Assembly: GCA_943737045.1 (NCBI GenBank)
Contig: CALSFV010000006.1
Coordinates: forward strand, 620,001-684,000
DNA: 64,000 bases
Reading direction: 5' to 3'
Origin: Parapristionchus giblindavisi
Lineage: Eukaryota; Nematoda; Chromadorea; Rhabditida; Diplogasteridae
Shown here: piece by piece, positions 14,821 to 29,000 of the stretch
How positions within the stretch are numbered: position 1 is the stretch's first letter
Layout of the letters: the number at the start of each line of letters is the position of its first letter
Made by a program: the position numbers and the translations under genes
The notes under the pieces: generated by a model
Told to the model about the DNA's origin: nothing
Databases searched by the model: none
The model's input: only the letters and a program-made list of their open reading frames with translations

Positions 14821-17800
14821 CTTTCCAGAAGTATGAGGCCTTCACGCATCATATTGATTGGTCTACAGCGATGTAAACTCCACAAGGTAATACAGTGAAT
14901 TATTGATTGACCGATACCGAATAAAAATGTTTATGTGTTGTTGTGATCTTTGATCTTCTCTCAGTACTGTATCGTATTATGATATTCTATTTGTGATGAA
15001 GACGAAAATAATGGATTTAATTATATATCTATTGTTTCAGACCGAGTCTTTCCAGAAGTATGAGGCCTTCACGCATCATATTGATTGGTCTACAGCGATG
15101 TAAACTCCACAAAGTAATACAGTGAATTATTGATTGACCGATATCGAATAAAGATGTTTACGTTTTGTTGTGATTTCAATCTTTGATCTTCTCTCAGTAC
15201 TGTATCGTATAATGATACTCTATTTGTGATGAAGACGAATATAATGGATTTAATTATATATCTATTGTTTCAGACCGAGTCTTTCGAGAAGTATGAGGCC
15301 TTCACGCATCATATTGATCGGTCTACAGCGATGTAAACTCCACAAGGTAATGCAGTGAATTATTGATTGACCGATATCGAATAAAGATGTTTACGTGTTG
15401 TTGTGATTTTAATCTTTGATTTTCTCTCAGTACTGTATCGTATGATGATACTCTATTTGTGATGAAGACGAATATAATGGATTTAATTATATATCTATTG
15501 TTTCAGACCGAGTCTTTCCAGAAGTATGAGGCCTTCACGCATCATATTGATTGGTCTACAGCGATGTAAACTCCACAAAGTAATACAGTGAATTATTGAT
15601 TGACCGATATCGAATAAAGATGTTTACGTTTTGTTGTGATTTCAATCTTTGATCTTCTCTCAGTACTGTATCGTATAATGATACTCTATTTGTGATGAAG
15701 ACGAATATAATGGATTTAATTATATATCTGTTGTTTCAGACCGGGTCTTTCGAGAAGTATGAGGCCTTCGCTCCTCATATTGATCGGTCTACAGCGATGT
15801 AAACTCCACAAGGTAATGCAGTGAATTATTGATTGACCGATATCGAATAAAGATGTTTACGTGTTGTTGTGATTTTAATCTTTGATTTTCTCTCAGTACT
15901 GTATCGTATGATGATACTCTATTTGTGATGAAGACGAATATAATGGATTTAATTATATATCTATTGTTTCAGACCGGGTCTTTCGAGAAGTATGAGGCCT
16001 TCGCTCCTCATATTGATTGGTCTACAGCGATGTAAACTCCACAAGGTAATACAGTGAATTATTGATTGACCGATACCGAATAAAAATGTTTATGTGTTGT
16101 TGTGATCTTTGATCTTCTCTCAGTACTGTATCGTATAATGATATTATATTTGTGATGAAGACGAAAATAATGGATTTAATTATATATCTATTGTTTCAGA
16201 CCGAGTCTTTCGGGAAGTATGAGGCCTTCGCTCCTCATATTGATTGGTCTACAGCGATGTAAACTCCACAAGGTAATACAGTGAATTATTGATTGACCGA
16301 TATCGAATAAAGATGTTTACGTGTTGTTGTGATTTTAATCTTTGATTTTCTCTCAGTACTGTATCGTATAATGATACTCTATTTGTGATGAAGACGAATA
16401 TAATGGATTTAATTATATATCTATTGTTTCAGACCGAGTCTTTCCAGAAGTATGAGGCCTTCACGCATGATATTGATTGGTCTACAGCGATGTAAACTCC
16501 ACAAAGTAATACAGTGAATTATTGATTGACCGATATCGAATAAAGATGTTTACGTTTTGTTGTGATTTCAATCTTTGATCTTCTCTCAGTACTGTATCGT
16601 ATAATGATACTCTATTTGTGATGAAGACGAATATAATGGATTTAATTATATATCTGTTGTTTCAGACCGGGTCTTTCGAGAAGTATGAGGCCTTCGCTCC
16701 TCATATTGATTGGTCTACAGCGATGTAAACTCCACAAGGTAATACAGTGAATTATTGATTGACCGATACCGAATAAAAATGTTTATGTGTTGTTGTGATC
16801 TTTGATCTTCTCTCAGTACTGTATCGTATAATGATATTATATTTGTGATGAAGACGAAAATAATGGATTTAATTATATATCTATTGTTTCAGACCGAGTC
16901 TTTCGAGAAGTATGAGGCCTTCACGCATCATATTGATCGGTCTACAGCGATGTAAACTCCACAAGGTAATGCAGTGAATTATTGATTGACCGATATCGAA
17001 TAAAGATGTTTACGTGTTGTTGTGATTTTAATCTTTGATTTTCTCTCAGTACTGTATCGTATGATGATACTCTATTTGTGATGAAGACGAATATAATGGA
17101 TTTAATTATATATCTATTGTTTCAGACCGAGTCTTTCCAGAAGTATGAGGCCTTCACGCATCATATTGATTGGTCTACAGCGATGTAAACTCCACAAAGT
17201 AATACAGTGAATTATTGATTGACCGATATCGAATAAAGATGTTTACGTTTTGTTGTGATTTCAATCTTTGATCTTCTCTCAGTACTGTATCGTATAATGA
17301 TACTCTATTTGTGATGAAGACGAATATAATGGATTTAATTATATATCTGTTGTTTCAGACCGGGTCTTTCGAGAAGTATGAGGCCTTCGCTCCTCATATT
17401 GATTGGTCTACAGCGATGTAAACTCCACAAGGTAATACAGTGAATTATTGATTGACCGATACCGAATAAAAATGTTTATGTGTTGTTGTGATCTTTGATC
17501 TTCTCTCAGTACTGTATCGTATAATGATATTATATTTGTGATGAAGACGAAAATAATGGATTTAATTATATATCTATTGTTTCAGACCGAGTCTTTCGGG
17601 AAGTATGAGGCCTTCGCTCCTCATATTGATTGGTCTACAGCGATGTATACTCCACAAGGTAATACAGTGAATTATTGATTGACCGATACCGAATAAAGAT
17701 ATTTATGTGTTGTTGTGATTTTAATCTTTGATCTTCTCTCAGTACTGTATCGTATTATGATACTGTATTTGTGATGAAGACGAAAATAATGGATTTAATT

Positions 17801-20800
17801 ATATATCTATTGTTTCAGACCGAGTCTTTCGAGAAGTATGAGGCCTTCACGCATCATATTTATTGATCTACAGCGATGTAAACTCCACAAGGTAATACAG
17901 TGAATTATTGATTGACCGATACCGAATAAAAATGTTTATGTGTTGTTGTGATCTTTGATCTTCTCTCAGTACTGTATCGTATAATGATACTTTATTTGTG
18001 ATGAAGACGAATATAATGTATTTAATTATATATCTATTGTTTCAGACCGAGTCTTTGCAGAAGTATGAGGCCTTCACGCATCATATTGATTGGTCTACAG
18101 CGATGTAAACTCCACAAGGTAATACAGTGAATTATTGATTGACCGATACCGAATAAAAATGTTTATGTGTTGTTGTGATCTTTGATCTTCTCTCAGTACT
18201 GTATCGTATTATGATATTCTATTTGTGATGAAGACGAAAATAATGGATTTAATTATATATCTATTGTTTCAGACCGAGTCTTTCCAGAAGTATGAGGCCT
18301 TCACGCATCATATTGATTGGTCTACAGCGATGTAAACTCCACAAGGTAATGCAGTGAATTATTGATTGACCGATATCGAATAAAGATGTTTACGTGTTGT
18401 TGTGATTTTAATCTTTGATTTTCTCTCAGTACTGTATCGTATAATGATACTCTATTTGTGATGAAGACGAATATAATGGATTTAATTATATATCTATTGT
18501 TTCAGACCGAGTCTTTCCAGAAGTATGAGGCCTTCACGCATCATATTGATTGGTCTACAGCGATGTAAACTCCACAAAGTAATACAGTGAATTATTGATT
18601 GACCGATATCGAATAAAGATGTTTACGTTTTGTTGTGATTTCAATCTTTGATCTTCTCTCAGTACTGTATCGTATAATGATACTCTATTTGTGATGAAGA
18701 CGAATATAATGGATTTAATTATATATCTGTTGTTTCAGACCGGGTCTTTCGAGAAGTATGAGGCCTTCGCTCCTCATATTGAATGGTCTACAGCGATGTA
18801 AACTCCACAAGGTAATACAGTGAATTATTGATTGACCGATACCGAATAAAAATGTTTATGTGTTGTTGTGATCTTTGATCTTCTCTCAGTACTGTATCGT
18901 ATAATGATATTATATTTGTGATGAAGACGAAAATAATGGATTTAATTATATATCTATTGTTTCAGACCGAGTCTTTCGGGAAGTATGAGGCCTTCGCTCC
19001 TCATATTGATTGGTCTACAGCGATGTAAACTCCACAAGGTAATACAGTGAATTATTGATTGACCGATACCGAATAAAGATATTTATGTGTTGTTGTGATT
19101 TTAATCTTTGATCTTCTCTCAGTACTGTATCGTATTATGATACTGTATTTGTGATGAAGACGAAAATAATGGATTTAATTATATATCTATTGTTTCAGAC
19201 CAAGTCTTTCGAGAAGTATGAGGCCTTCGCTCCTCATATTGATTGGTCTACAGCGATGTAGACTCCACAAGGTAATACAGTGAATTATTGATTGACCGAT
19301 ATCGAATAAAGATGTTTACGTTTTGTTGTGATTTTAATCTTTGATCTTCTCTCAGTACTGTATCGTATAATGATACTCTATTTGTGATGAAGACGAATAT
19401 AATGGATTTAATTATATATCTGTTGTTTCAGACCGGGTCTTTCGAGAAGTATGAGGCCTTCGCTCCTCATATTGATTGGTCTACAGCGATGTAAACTCCA
19501 CAAGGTAATACAGTGAATTATTGATTGACCGATACCGAATAAAAATGTTTATGTGTTGTTGTGATCTTTGATCTTCTCTCAGTACTGTATCGTATAATGA
19601 TACTCTATTTGTGATGAAGACGAATATAATGGATTTAATTATATATCTGTTGTTTCAGACCGAGTCTTTGCAGAAGTATGAGGCCTTCACGCATCATATT
19701 GATTGGTCTACAGCGATGTAAACTCCACAAGGTAATACAGTGAATTATTGATTGACCGATACCGAATAAAAATGTTTATGTGTTGTTGTGATCTTTGATC
19801 TTCTCTCAGTACTGTATCGTATTATGATATTCTATTTGTGATGAAGACGAAAATAATGGATTTAATTATATATCTATTGTTTCAGACCGAGTCTTTCCAG
19901 AAGTATGAGGCCTTCACGCATCATATTGATTGGTCTACAGCGATGTAAACTCCACAAGGTAATGCAGTGAATTATTGATTGACCGATATCGAATAAAGAT
20001 GTTTGCGTGTTGTTGTGATTTTAATCTTTGATTTTCTCTCAGTACTGTATCGTATAATGATACTCTATTTGTGATGAAGACGAATATAATGGATTTAATT
20101 ATATATCTGTTGTTTCAGACCGAGTCTTTCCAGAAGTATGAGGCCTTCACGCATCATATTGATTGGTCTACAGCGATGTAAACTCCACAAAGTAATACAG
20201 TGAATTATTGATTGACCGATATCGAATAAAGATGTTTACGTTTTGTTGTGATTTCAATCTTTGATCTTCTCTCAGTACTGTATCGTATAATGATACTCTA
20301 TTTGTGATGAAGACGAATATAATGGATTTAATTATATATCTGTTGTTTCAGACCGGGTCTTTCGAGAAGTATGAGGCCTTCGCTCCTCATATTGAATGGT
20401 CTACAGCGATGTAAACTCCACAAGGTAATACAGTGAATTATTGATTGACCGATACCGAATAAAAATGTTTATGTGTTGTTGTGATCTTTGATCTTCTCTC
20501 AGTACTGTATCGTATAATGATATTATATTTGTGATGAAGACGAAAATAATGGATTTAATTATATATCTGTTGTTTCAGACCGGGTCTTTCGAGAAGTATG
20601 AGGCCTTCGCTCCTCATATTGATTGGTCTACAGCGATGTAAACTCCACAAGGTAATACAGTGAATTATTGATTGACCGATACCGAATAAAAATGTTTATG
20701 TGTTGTTGTGATCTTTGATCTTCTCTCAGTACTGTATCGTATAATGATACTCTATTTGTGATGAAGACGAATATAATGGATTTAATTATATATCTATTGT

Positions 20801-23470
20801 TTCAGACCGAGTCTTTCGAGAAGTATGAGGCCTTCACGCATCATATTGATCGGTCTACAGCGATGTAAACTCCACAAGGTAATGCAGTGAATTATTGATT
20901 GACCGATATCGAATAAAGATGTTTACGTGTTGTTGTGATTTTAATCTTTGATTTTCTCTCAGTACTGTATCGTATGATGATACTCTATTTGTGATGAAGA
21001 CGAATATAATGGATTTAATTATATATCTATTGTTTCAGACCGAGTCTTTCCAGAAGTATGAGGCCTTCACGCATCATATTGATTGGTCTACAGCGATGTA
21101 AACTCCACAAAGTAATTCAGTGAATTATTGATTGACCGATACCGAATAAAAATGTTTATGTGTTGTTGTGATTTTAATCTTTGATCTTCTCTCAGTACTG
21201 TATCGTATAATGATATTATATTTGTGATGAAGACGAAAATAATGGATTTAATTATATATCTATTGTTTCAGACCGAGTCTTTCGGGAAGTATGAGGCCTT
21301 CGCTCCTCATATTGATTGGTCTACAGCGATGTAAACTCCACAAGGTAATACAGTGAATTATTGATTGACCGATACCGAATAAAGATATTTATGTGTTGTT
21401 GTGATTTTAATCTTTGATCTTCTCTCAGTACTGTATCGTATTATGATACTGTATTTGTGATGAAGACGAAAATAATGGATTTAATTATATATCTATTGTT
21501 TCAGACCGAGTCTTTCGAGAAGTATGAGGCCTTCGCTCCTCATATTGATTGGTCTACAGCGATGTAAAACTCCCCAAGGTAATACAGTGAATTATTGATT
21601 GACCGATATCGAATAAAGATGTTTACGTGTTGTTGTGATCTTTGATCTTCTCTCAGTACTGTATCGTATAATGATACTCTATTTGTGATGAAGACGAATA
21701 TAATGGATTTAATTATATATCTATTGTTTCAGACCGAGTCTTTCGAGAAGTATGAGGCCTTCACGCATCATATTTATTGATCTACAGCGATGTAAACTCC
21801 ACAAGGTAATGCAGTGAATTATTGATTGACCGATATCGAATAAAGATGTTTACGTGTTGTTGTGATTTTAATCGTTGATTTTCTCTCAGTACTGTTTCGT
21901 ATAGTGATACTCTATTTGTGATGAAGACGAATATAATGGATTTAATTATATATCTATTGTTTCAGACCGAGTCTTTCCAGAAGTATGAGGCCTTCACGCA
22001 TCATATTGATTGGTCTACAGCGATGTAAACTCCACAAGGTAATACAGTGAATTATTGATTGACCGATATCGAATAAAGATGTTTACGTTTTGTTGTGATT
22101 TTAATCTTTGATCTTCTCTCAGTACTGTATCGTATAATGATACTCTATTTGTGATGAAGACGAATATAATGGATTTAATTATATATCTGTTGTTTCAGAC
22201 CGGGTCTTTCGAGAAGTATGAGGCTTTCGCTCCTCATATTGATTGGTCTACAGCGATGTAAACTCCACAAGGTAATACAGTGAATTATTGATTGACCGAT
22301 ACCGAATAAAAATGTTTATGTGTTGTTGTGATCTTTGATCTTCTCTCAGTACTGTATCGTATTATGATACTGTATTTGTGATGAAGACGAAAATAATGGA
22401 TTTAATTATATATCTATTGTTTCAGACCGAGTCTTTCGAGAAGTATGAGGCCTTCGCTCCTCATATTGATTGGTCTACAGCGATGTAAACTCCACAAGGT
22501 AATACAGTGAATTATTGATTGATCGATACCGAATAAAAATGTTTATGTGTTGTTGTGATCTTTGATCTTCTCTCAGTACTGTATCGTATAATGATATTAT
22601 ATTTGTGATGAAGACGAATATAATGGATTTAATTATATATCTGTTGTTTCAGACCGGGTCTTTCGAGAAGTATGAGGCCTTCGCTCCTCATATTGATTGG
22701 TCTACATCGATGTAAACTCCACAAGGTAATACAGTGAATTATTGATTGACCGATACCGAATAAAAATGTTTATGTGTTGTTGTGATCTTTGATCTTCTCT
22801 CAGTACTGTATCGTATAATGATACTCTATTTGTGATGAAGACGAATATAATGGATTTAATTATATATCTATTGTTTCAGACCGAGTCTTTCCAGAAGTAT
22901 GAGGCCTTCACGCATCATATTGATTGGTCTACAGCGATGTAAACTCCACAAAGTAATTCAGTGAATTATTGATTGACCGATACCGAATAAAGATATTTAT
23001 GTGTTGTTGTGATTTTAATCTTCTCTCAGTACTGTATCGTATTATGATACTGTATTTGTGATGAAGACGAAAATAATGGATTTAATTATATATCTATTGT
23101 TTCAGACCAAGTCTTTCGAGAAGTATGAGGCCTTCGCTCCTCATATTGATTGGTCTACAGCGATGTAGACTCCACAAGGTAATACAGTGAATTATTGATT
23201 GACCGATATCGAATAAAGATGTTTACGTTTTGTTGTGATTTTAATCTTTGATCTTCTCTCAGTACTGTATCGTATAATGATACTCTATTTGTGATGAAGA
23301 CGAATATAATGGATTTAATTATATATCTGTTGTTTCAGACCGGGTCTTTCGAGAAGTATGAGGCCTTCGCTCCTCATATTGATTGGTCTACAGCGATGTA
23401 AACTCCACAAGGTAATACAGTGAATTATTGATTGACCGATACCGAATAAAAATGTTTATGTGTTGTTGTG

Positions 23471-26022
23471 ATCTTTGATCTTCTCTCAGTACTGTATCGC
23501 ATAATGATATTCTATTTGTGATGAAGACGAAAATAATGGATTTAATTATATATCTATTGTTTCAGACCGAGTCTTTCCAGAAGTATGAGGCCTTGACGCA
23601 TCATATTGATTGGTCTACAGCGATGTAAACTCCACAAGGTAATACAGTGAATTATTGATTGACCGATACCGAATAAAAATGTTTATGTCTTGTTGTGATC
23701 TTTGATCTTCTCTCGGTATTGTATCGTATAATGATATTCTATTTGTGATGAAGACGAAAATAATGGATTTAACTATATATCTATTGTTTCAGACCGAGTC
23801 TTTCGAGAAGTATGAGGCCTTCGCTCCTCATATTGATTGGTCTACAGCGATGTAAACTCCACAAGGTAATACAGTGAATTATTGATTGACCGATATCGAA
23901 TAAAGATATTTATGTGTTGTTGTGATTTTAATCTTTGATCTTCTCTCAGTACTGTATCGTATAATGATACTCTATTTGTGATGACGACGAATATAATGGA
24001 TTTAATTATATATCTGTTGTTTCAGACCGGGTCTTTCGAGAAGTATGAGGCCTTCGCTCCTCATATTGATTGGTCTACAGCGATGTAAACTCCACATGGT
24101 AATACAGTGAATTATTGATTGACCGATACCGAATAAAAATGTTTATGTGTTGTTTTGATCTTTGATCTTCTCTCAGTACTGTATCGTATAGTGATATTCT
24201 ATTTGTTATGAAGACTAAAATAATGGATTTAATTATATGTCTATTGTTTCAGACCGAGTCTTTCCAGAAGTATGAGGCCTTCACGCATCATATTGATTGG
24301 TCTACAGCGATGTAAACTCCACAAGGTAATACAGTGAATTATTGATTGACCGATACCGAATAAAAATGTTTATGTGTTGTTCTGATCTTTGATCTTCTCT
24401 CAGTACTGTATCGTATTATGATACTGTATTTGTGATGAAGACGAAAATAATGGATTTAATTATATATCTATGGTTTCAGACCGAGTCTTTCCAGAAGTAT
24501 GAGGCCTTCACGCATCATATTGATTGGTCTACAGCGATGTAAACTCCACAAGGTAATGTAGTGAATTAATGATTGAACGATATCGAATAAAGATGTTTAC
24601 GTGTTGTTGTGATTTTAATCTTTGATCTTCTCTCAGTACTGTATCGTATAATGATATTCTATTTGTGATGAAGACGAATATAATGGATTTAATTATATAT
24701 CTGTTGTTTCAGACCGGGTCTTTCGAGAAGTATGAGGCCTTCGCTCCTCATATTGATTGGTCTACAGCGAAAGACCCGGTCTGAAACAACAGATATATAA
24801 TTAAATCCATTATATTCGTCTTCATCACAAATAGAATATCATTATACGATACAGTACTGAGAGAAGATCAAAGATTAAAATCACAACAACACGTAAACAT
24901 CTTTATTCGATATCGTTCAATCATTAATTCACTACATTACCTTGTGGAGTTTACATCGCTGTAGACCAATCAATATGATGCGTGAAGGCCTCATACTTCT
25001 GGAAAGACTCGGTCTGAAACCATAGATATATAATTAAATCCATTATTTTCGTCTTCATCACAAATACAGTATCATAATACGATACAGTACTGAGAGAAGA
25101 TCAAAGATCAGAACAACACATAAACATTTTTATTCGGTATCGGTCAATCAATAATTCACTGTATTACCTTGTGGAGTTTACATCGCTGTAGACCAATCAA
25201 TATGATGCGTGAAGGCCTCATACTTCTGGAAAGACTCGGTCTGAAACAATAGACATATAATTAAATCCATTATTTTAGTCTTCATAACAAATAGAATATC
25301 ACTATACGATACAGTACTGAGAGAAGATCAAAGATCATAACAACACATAAACATTTTTATTCGGTATCGGTCAATCAATATTTCACTGTATTACCATGTG
25401 GAGTTTACATCGCTGTAGACCAATCAATATGAGGAGCGAAGGCCTCATACTTCTCGAAAGACCCGGTCTGAAACAACAGATATATAATTAAATCCATTAT
25501 ATTCGTCGTCATCACAAATAGAGTATCATTATACGATACAGTACTGAGAGAAGATCAAAGATTAAAATCACAACAACACATAAATATCTTTATTCGGTAT
25601 CGGTCAATCAATAATGCACTGTATTACCTTGTGGAGTTTACATCGCTGTAGACCAATCAATATGAGGAGCGAAGGCCTCATACTTCTCGAAAGACTCGGT
25701 CTGAAACAATAGATATATAGTTAAATCCATTATTTTCGTCTTCATCACAAATAGAATATCATTATACGATACAATACCGAGAGAAGATCAAAGATCACAA
25801 CAAGACATAAACATTTTTATTCGGTATCGGTCAATCAATAATTCACTGTATTACCTTGTGGAGTTTACATCGCTGTAGACCAATCAATATGATGCGTCAA
25901 GGCCTCATACTTCTGGAAAGACTCGGTCTGAAACAATAGATATATAATTAAATCCATTATTTTCGTCTTCATCACAAATAGAATATCATTATGCGATACA
26001 GTACTGAGAGAAGATCAAAGAT
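23471..26022. repeat. Long near-perfect inverted repeat at satellite orientation switch
   Basis: The left arm 23,471-24,725 and right arm 24,768-26,022 (1,255 bp each) are reverse complements around a 42-bp spacer (24,726-24,767). I compared the whole arms by eye and saw about four substitutions and no indel. Private variants of the left arm (GAACGA, TATGGTTTC, TCTGATC, GACTAAA, GACGACGA, ACTATAT, TGTATCGC) all reappear inverted in the right arm, so these are duplicated arms and not merely two opposed arrays. Symmetry stops abruptly at 23,470/26,023, where the left monomer is the 227 type and the right one the 233 type. At the inner junction CGA (24,768-24,770) fits both sides, a 3-bp microhomology. 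A true template-switch inversion or a fold-back assembly chimera would both look like this. Confidence 0.93.
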
Positions 26023-29000
26023 TAAAATCACAACAACACATAAATATCTTTATTCGGTATCGGTCAATCAATAATTCACTGTATTACCTTGTGGAGTTTA
26101 CATCGCTGTAGACCAATCAATATGAGGAGCGAAGGCCTCATACTTCTCGAATAACCCGGTCTGAAACAACAGATATATAATTAAATCCATTATATTCGTC
26201 TTCATCACAAATAGAGTATCATTATACGATACAGTACTGAGAGAAGATCAAAGATTAAAATCACAACAAAACGTAAACATCTTTATTCGATATCGGTCAA
26301 TCAATAATTCACTGTATTACCTTGTGGAGTTTACATCGCTGTAGACCAATCAATATGATGCGTGAAGGCCTCATACTTCTGGAAAGACTCGGTCTGAAAC
26401 AATAGATTTATAATTAAATCCATTATATTCGTCTTCATCACAAATAGAGTATCATTATACGATACAGTACTGAGAGAAAATCAAAGATTAAAATCACAAC
26501 AACACGTAAACATCTTTATTCGATATCGGTCAATCCATAATTCACTGTATTACCTTGTGGAGTTTACATCGCTGTAGACCAATCAATATGATGCGTGAAG
26601 GCCTCATACTTCTGGAAAGACTCGGTCTGAAACAATAGATATATAATTAAATCCATTACTTTCGTCTTCATCACAAATAGAATATCATTCTACGATACAG
26701 TACTGAGAGAAGATCAAAGATCATAACAACACATAAACATTTTTATTCGGTATCGGTCAATCAATAATTCACTGTATTACCATGTGGAGTTTACATCGCT
26801 GTAGACCAATCAATATGAGGAGCGAAGGCCTCATACTTCTCGAAAGACCCGGTCTGAAACAACAGATATATAATTAAATCCATTATATTCGTCTTCATCA
26901 CAAATAGAGTATCATTATACGATACAGTACTGAGAGAAGATCAAAGATTAAAATCACAACAAAACGTAAACATCTTTATTCGATATCGGTCAATCAATAA
27001 TTCACTGTATTACCTTGTGGAGTTTACATCGCTGTAGACCAATCAATATGATGCGTGAAGGCCTCATACTTCTGGAAAGACTCGGTCTGAAACAATAGAT
27101 TTATAATTAAATCCATTATATTCGTCTTCATCACAAATTGAGTATCATTATACGATACAGTACTGAGAGAAAATCAAAGATTAAAATCACAACAACACGT
27201 AAACATCTTTATTCGATATCGGTCAATCAATAATTCACTGTATTACCTTGTGGAGTTTACATCGCTGTAGACCAATCAATATGATGCGTGAAGGCCTCAT
27301 ACTTCTGGAAAGACTCGGTCTGAAACAATAGATATATAATTAAATCCATTATTTTCGTCTTCATCACAAATAGAATATCATTATACGATACAGTACTGAG
27401 AGAAGATCAAAGATCATAACAACACATAAACATTTTTATTCGGTATCGGTCAATCAATAATTCACTGTATTACCATGTGGAGTTTACATCGCTGTAGACC
27501 AATCAATATGAGGAGCGAAGGCCTCATACTTCTCGAAAGACCCGGTCTGAAACAACAGATATATAATTAAATCCATTATATTCGTCTTCATCACAAATAG
27601 AGTATCATTATACGATACAGTACTGAGAGAAGATCAAAGATTAAAATCACAACAAAACGTAAACATCTTTATTCGATATCGGTCAATCAATAATTCACTG
27701 TATTACCTTGTGGAGTTTACATCGCTGTAGACCAATCAATATGATGCGTGAAGGCCTCATACTTCTGGAAAGACTCGGTCTGAAACAATAGATATATAAT
27801 TAAATCCATTATTTTCGTCTTCATAACAAATAGAATATCATTATACGATACAGTACTGAGAGAAGATCAAAGATCATAACAACACATAAACATTTTTATT
27901 CGGTATCGGTCAATCAATAATTCACTATATTACCATGTGGAGTTTACATCGCTGTAGACCAATCAATATGAGGAGCGAAGGCCTCATACTTCTCGAAAGA
28001 CCCGGTCTGAAACAACAGATATATAATTAAATCCATTATATTCGTCTTCATCACAAATAGAGTATCATTATACGATACAGTACTGAGAGAAGATCAAAGA
28101 TTAAAATCACAACAAAACGTAAACATCTTTATTCGATATCGGTCAATCAATAATTCACTGTATTACCTTGTGGAGTTTACATCGCTGTAGACCAATCAAT
28201 ATGATGCGTGAAGGCCTCATACTTCTGGAAAGACTCGGTCTGAAACAATAGATTTATAATTAAATCCATTATATTCGTCTTCATCACAAATAGAGTATCA
28301 TTATACGATACAGTACTGAGAGAAAATCAAAGATTAAAATCGCAACAACACGTAAACATCTTTATTCGATATCGGTCAATCAAAAATTCACTGTATTACC
28401 TTGTGGAGTTTACATCGCTGTAGACCAATCAATATGATGCGTGAAGGCCTCATACTTCTGGAAAGACTCGGTCTGAAACTATAGATATATAATTAAATCC
28501 ATTATATTCGTCTTCATCACAAATACAGTATCATTATACGATACAGTACTGAGAGAAGATCAAAGATTAAAATCACAACAACACGTAAACATCTTTATTC
28601 GATATCGGTCAATCAATAATTCACTGTATTACCTTGTGGAGTTTACATCGCTGTAGACCAATCAATATGATGCGTGAAGGCCTCATACTTCTGGAAAGAA
28701 TCGGTCTGAAACAATAGATATATAATTAAATCCATTATTGTCGTCTTCATCACAAATACAGTATCATAATACGATACAGTACTGAGAGAAGATTTAAGAT
28801 TAAAATCACAACAACACATAAACATTTTTATTCGATATCGGTCAATCAATAATTCACTAAATTACCTTGTGGAGTTTACATCGCTGTAGACCAATCAATA
28901 TGAGGAGTGAAGGCCTCATACTTCTCGAAAGACTCGGTCTGAAACAATAGATATATAATTAAATCCATTATTTTCGTCTTCATCACAAATACAGTATCAT

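Larger units (their letters stand above)
1..24767 (+). repeat. Satellite array, forward orientation (227/233-bp monomers)
   Basis: Head-to-tail tandem array, roughly 105 monomers judged from length. Successive TCCACAA landmarks lie at 121, 354, 581 and 814, giving steps of 233, 227 and 233 bp. The two length classes differ by a 6-bp indel in the stretch TGTGAT(TTTAAT)CTTTGATC. Two linked sequence types recur in the GC-richer part: CGAGAAG with GCTCCTCAT, and CCAGAAG with ACGCATCAT; recombinant types also occur. Monomers are arranged in higher-order blocks: 61-760 recurs at 1,441-2,140 (offset 1,380 bp = 6 monomers) with one substitution seen. Rare length variants exist, such as a 7-bp loss near 23,020 and an extra A near 12,561, 14,414 and 21,566. 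No transposon or gene lies inside. Satellite identity is certain; a centromeric or heterochromatic location is only inference. Confidence 0.97.

Noticed and set aside
23471..26022. Terminal inverted repeats of a DNA transposon
   Set aside because: The arms consist entirely of satellite monomers, the 42-bp spacer is satellite too, and no target duplication or transposase is present.
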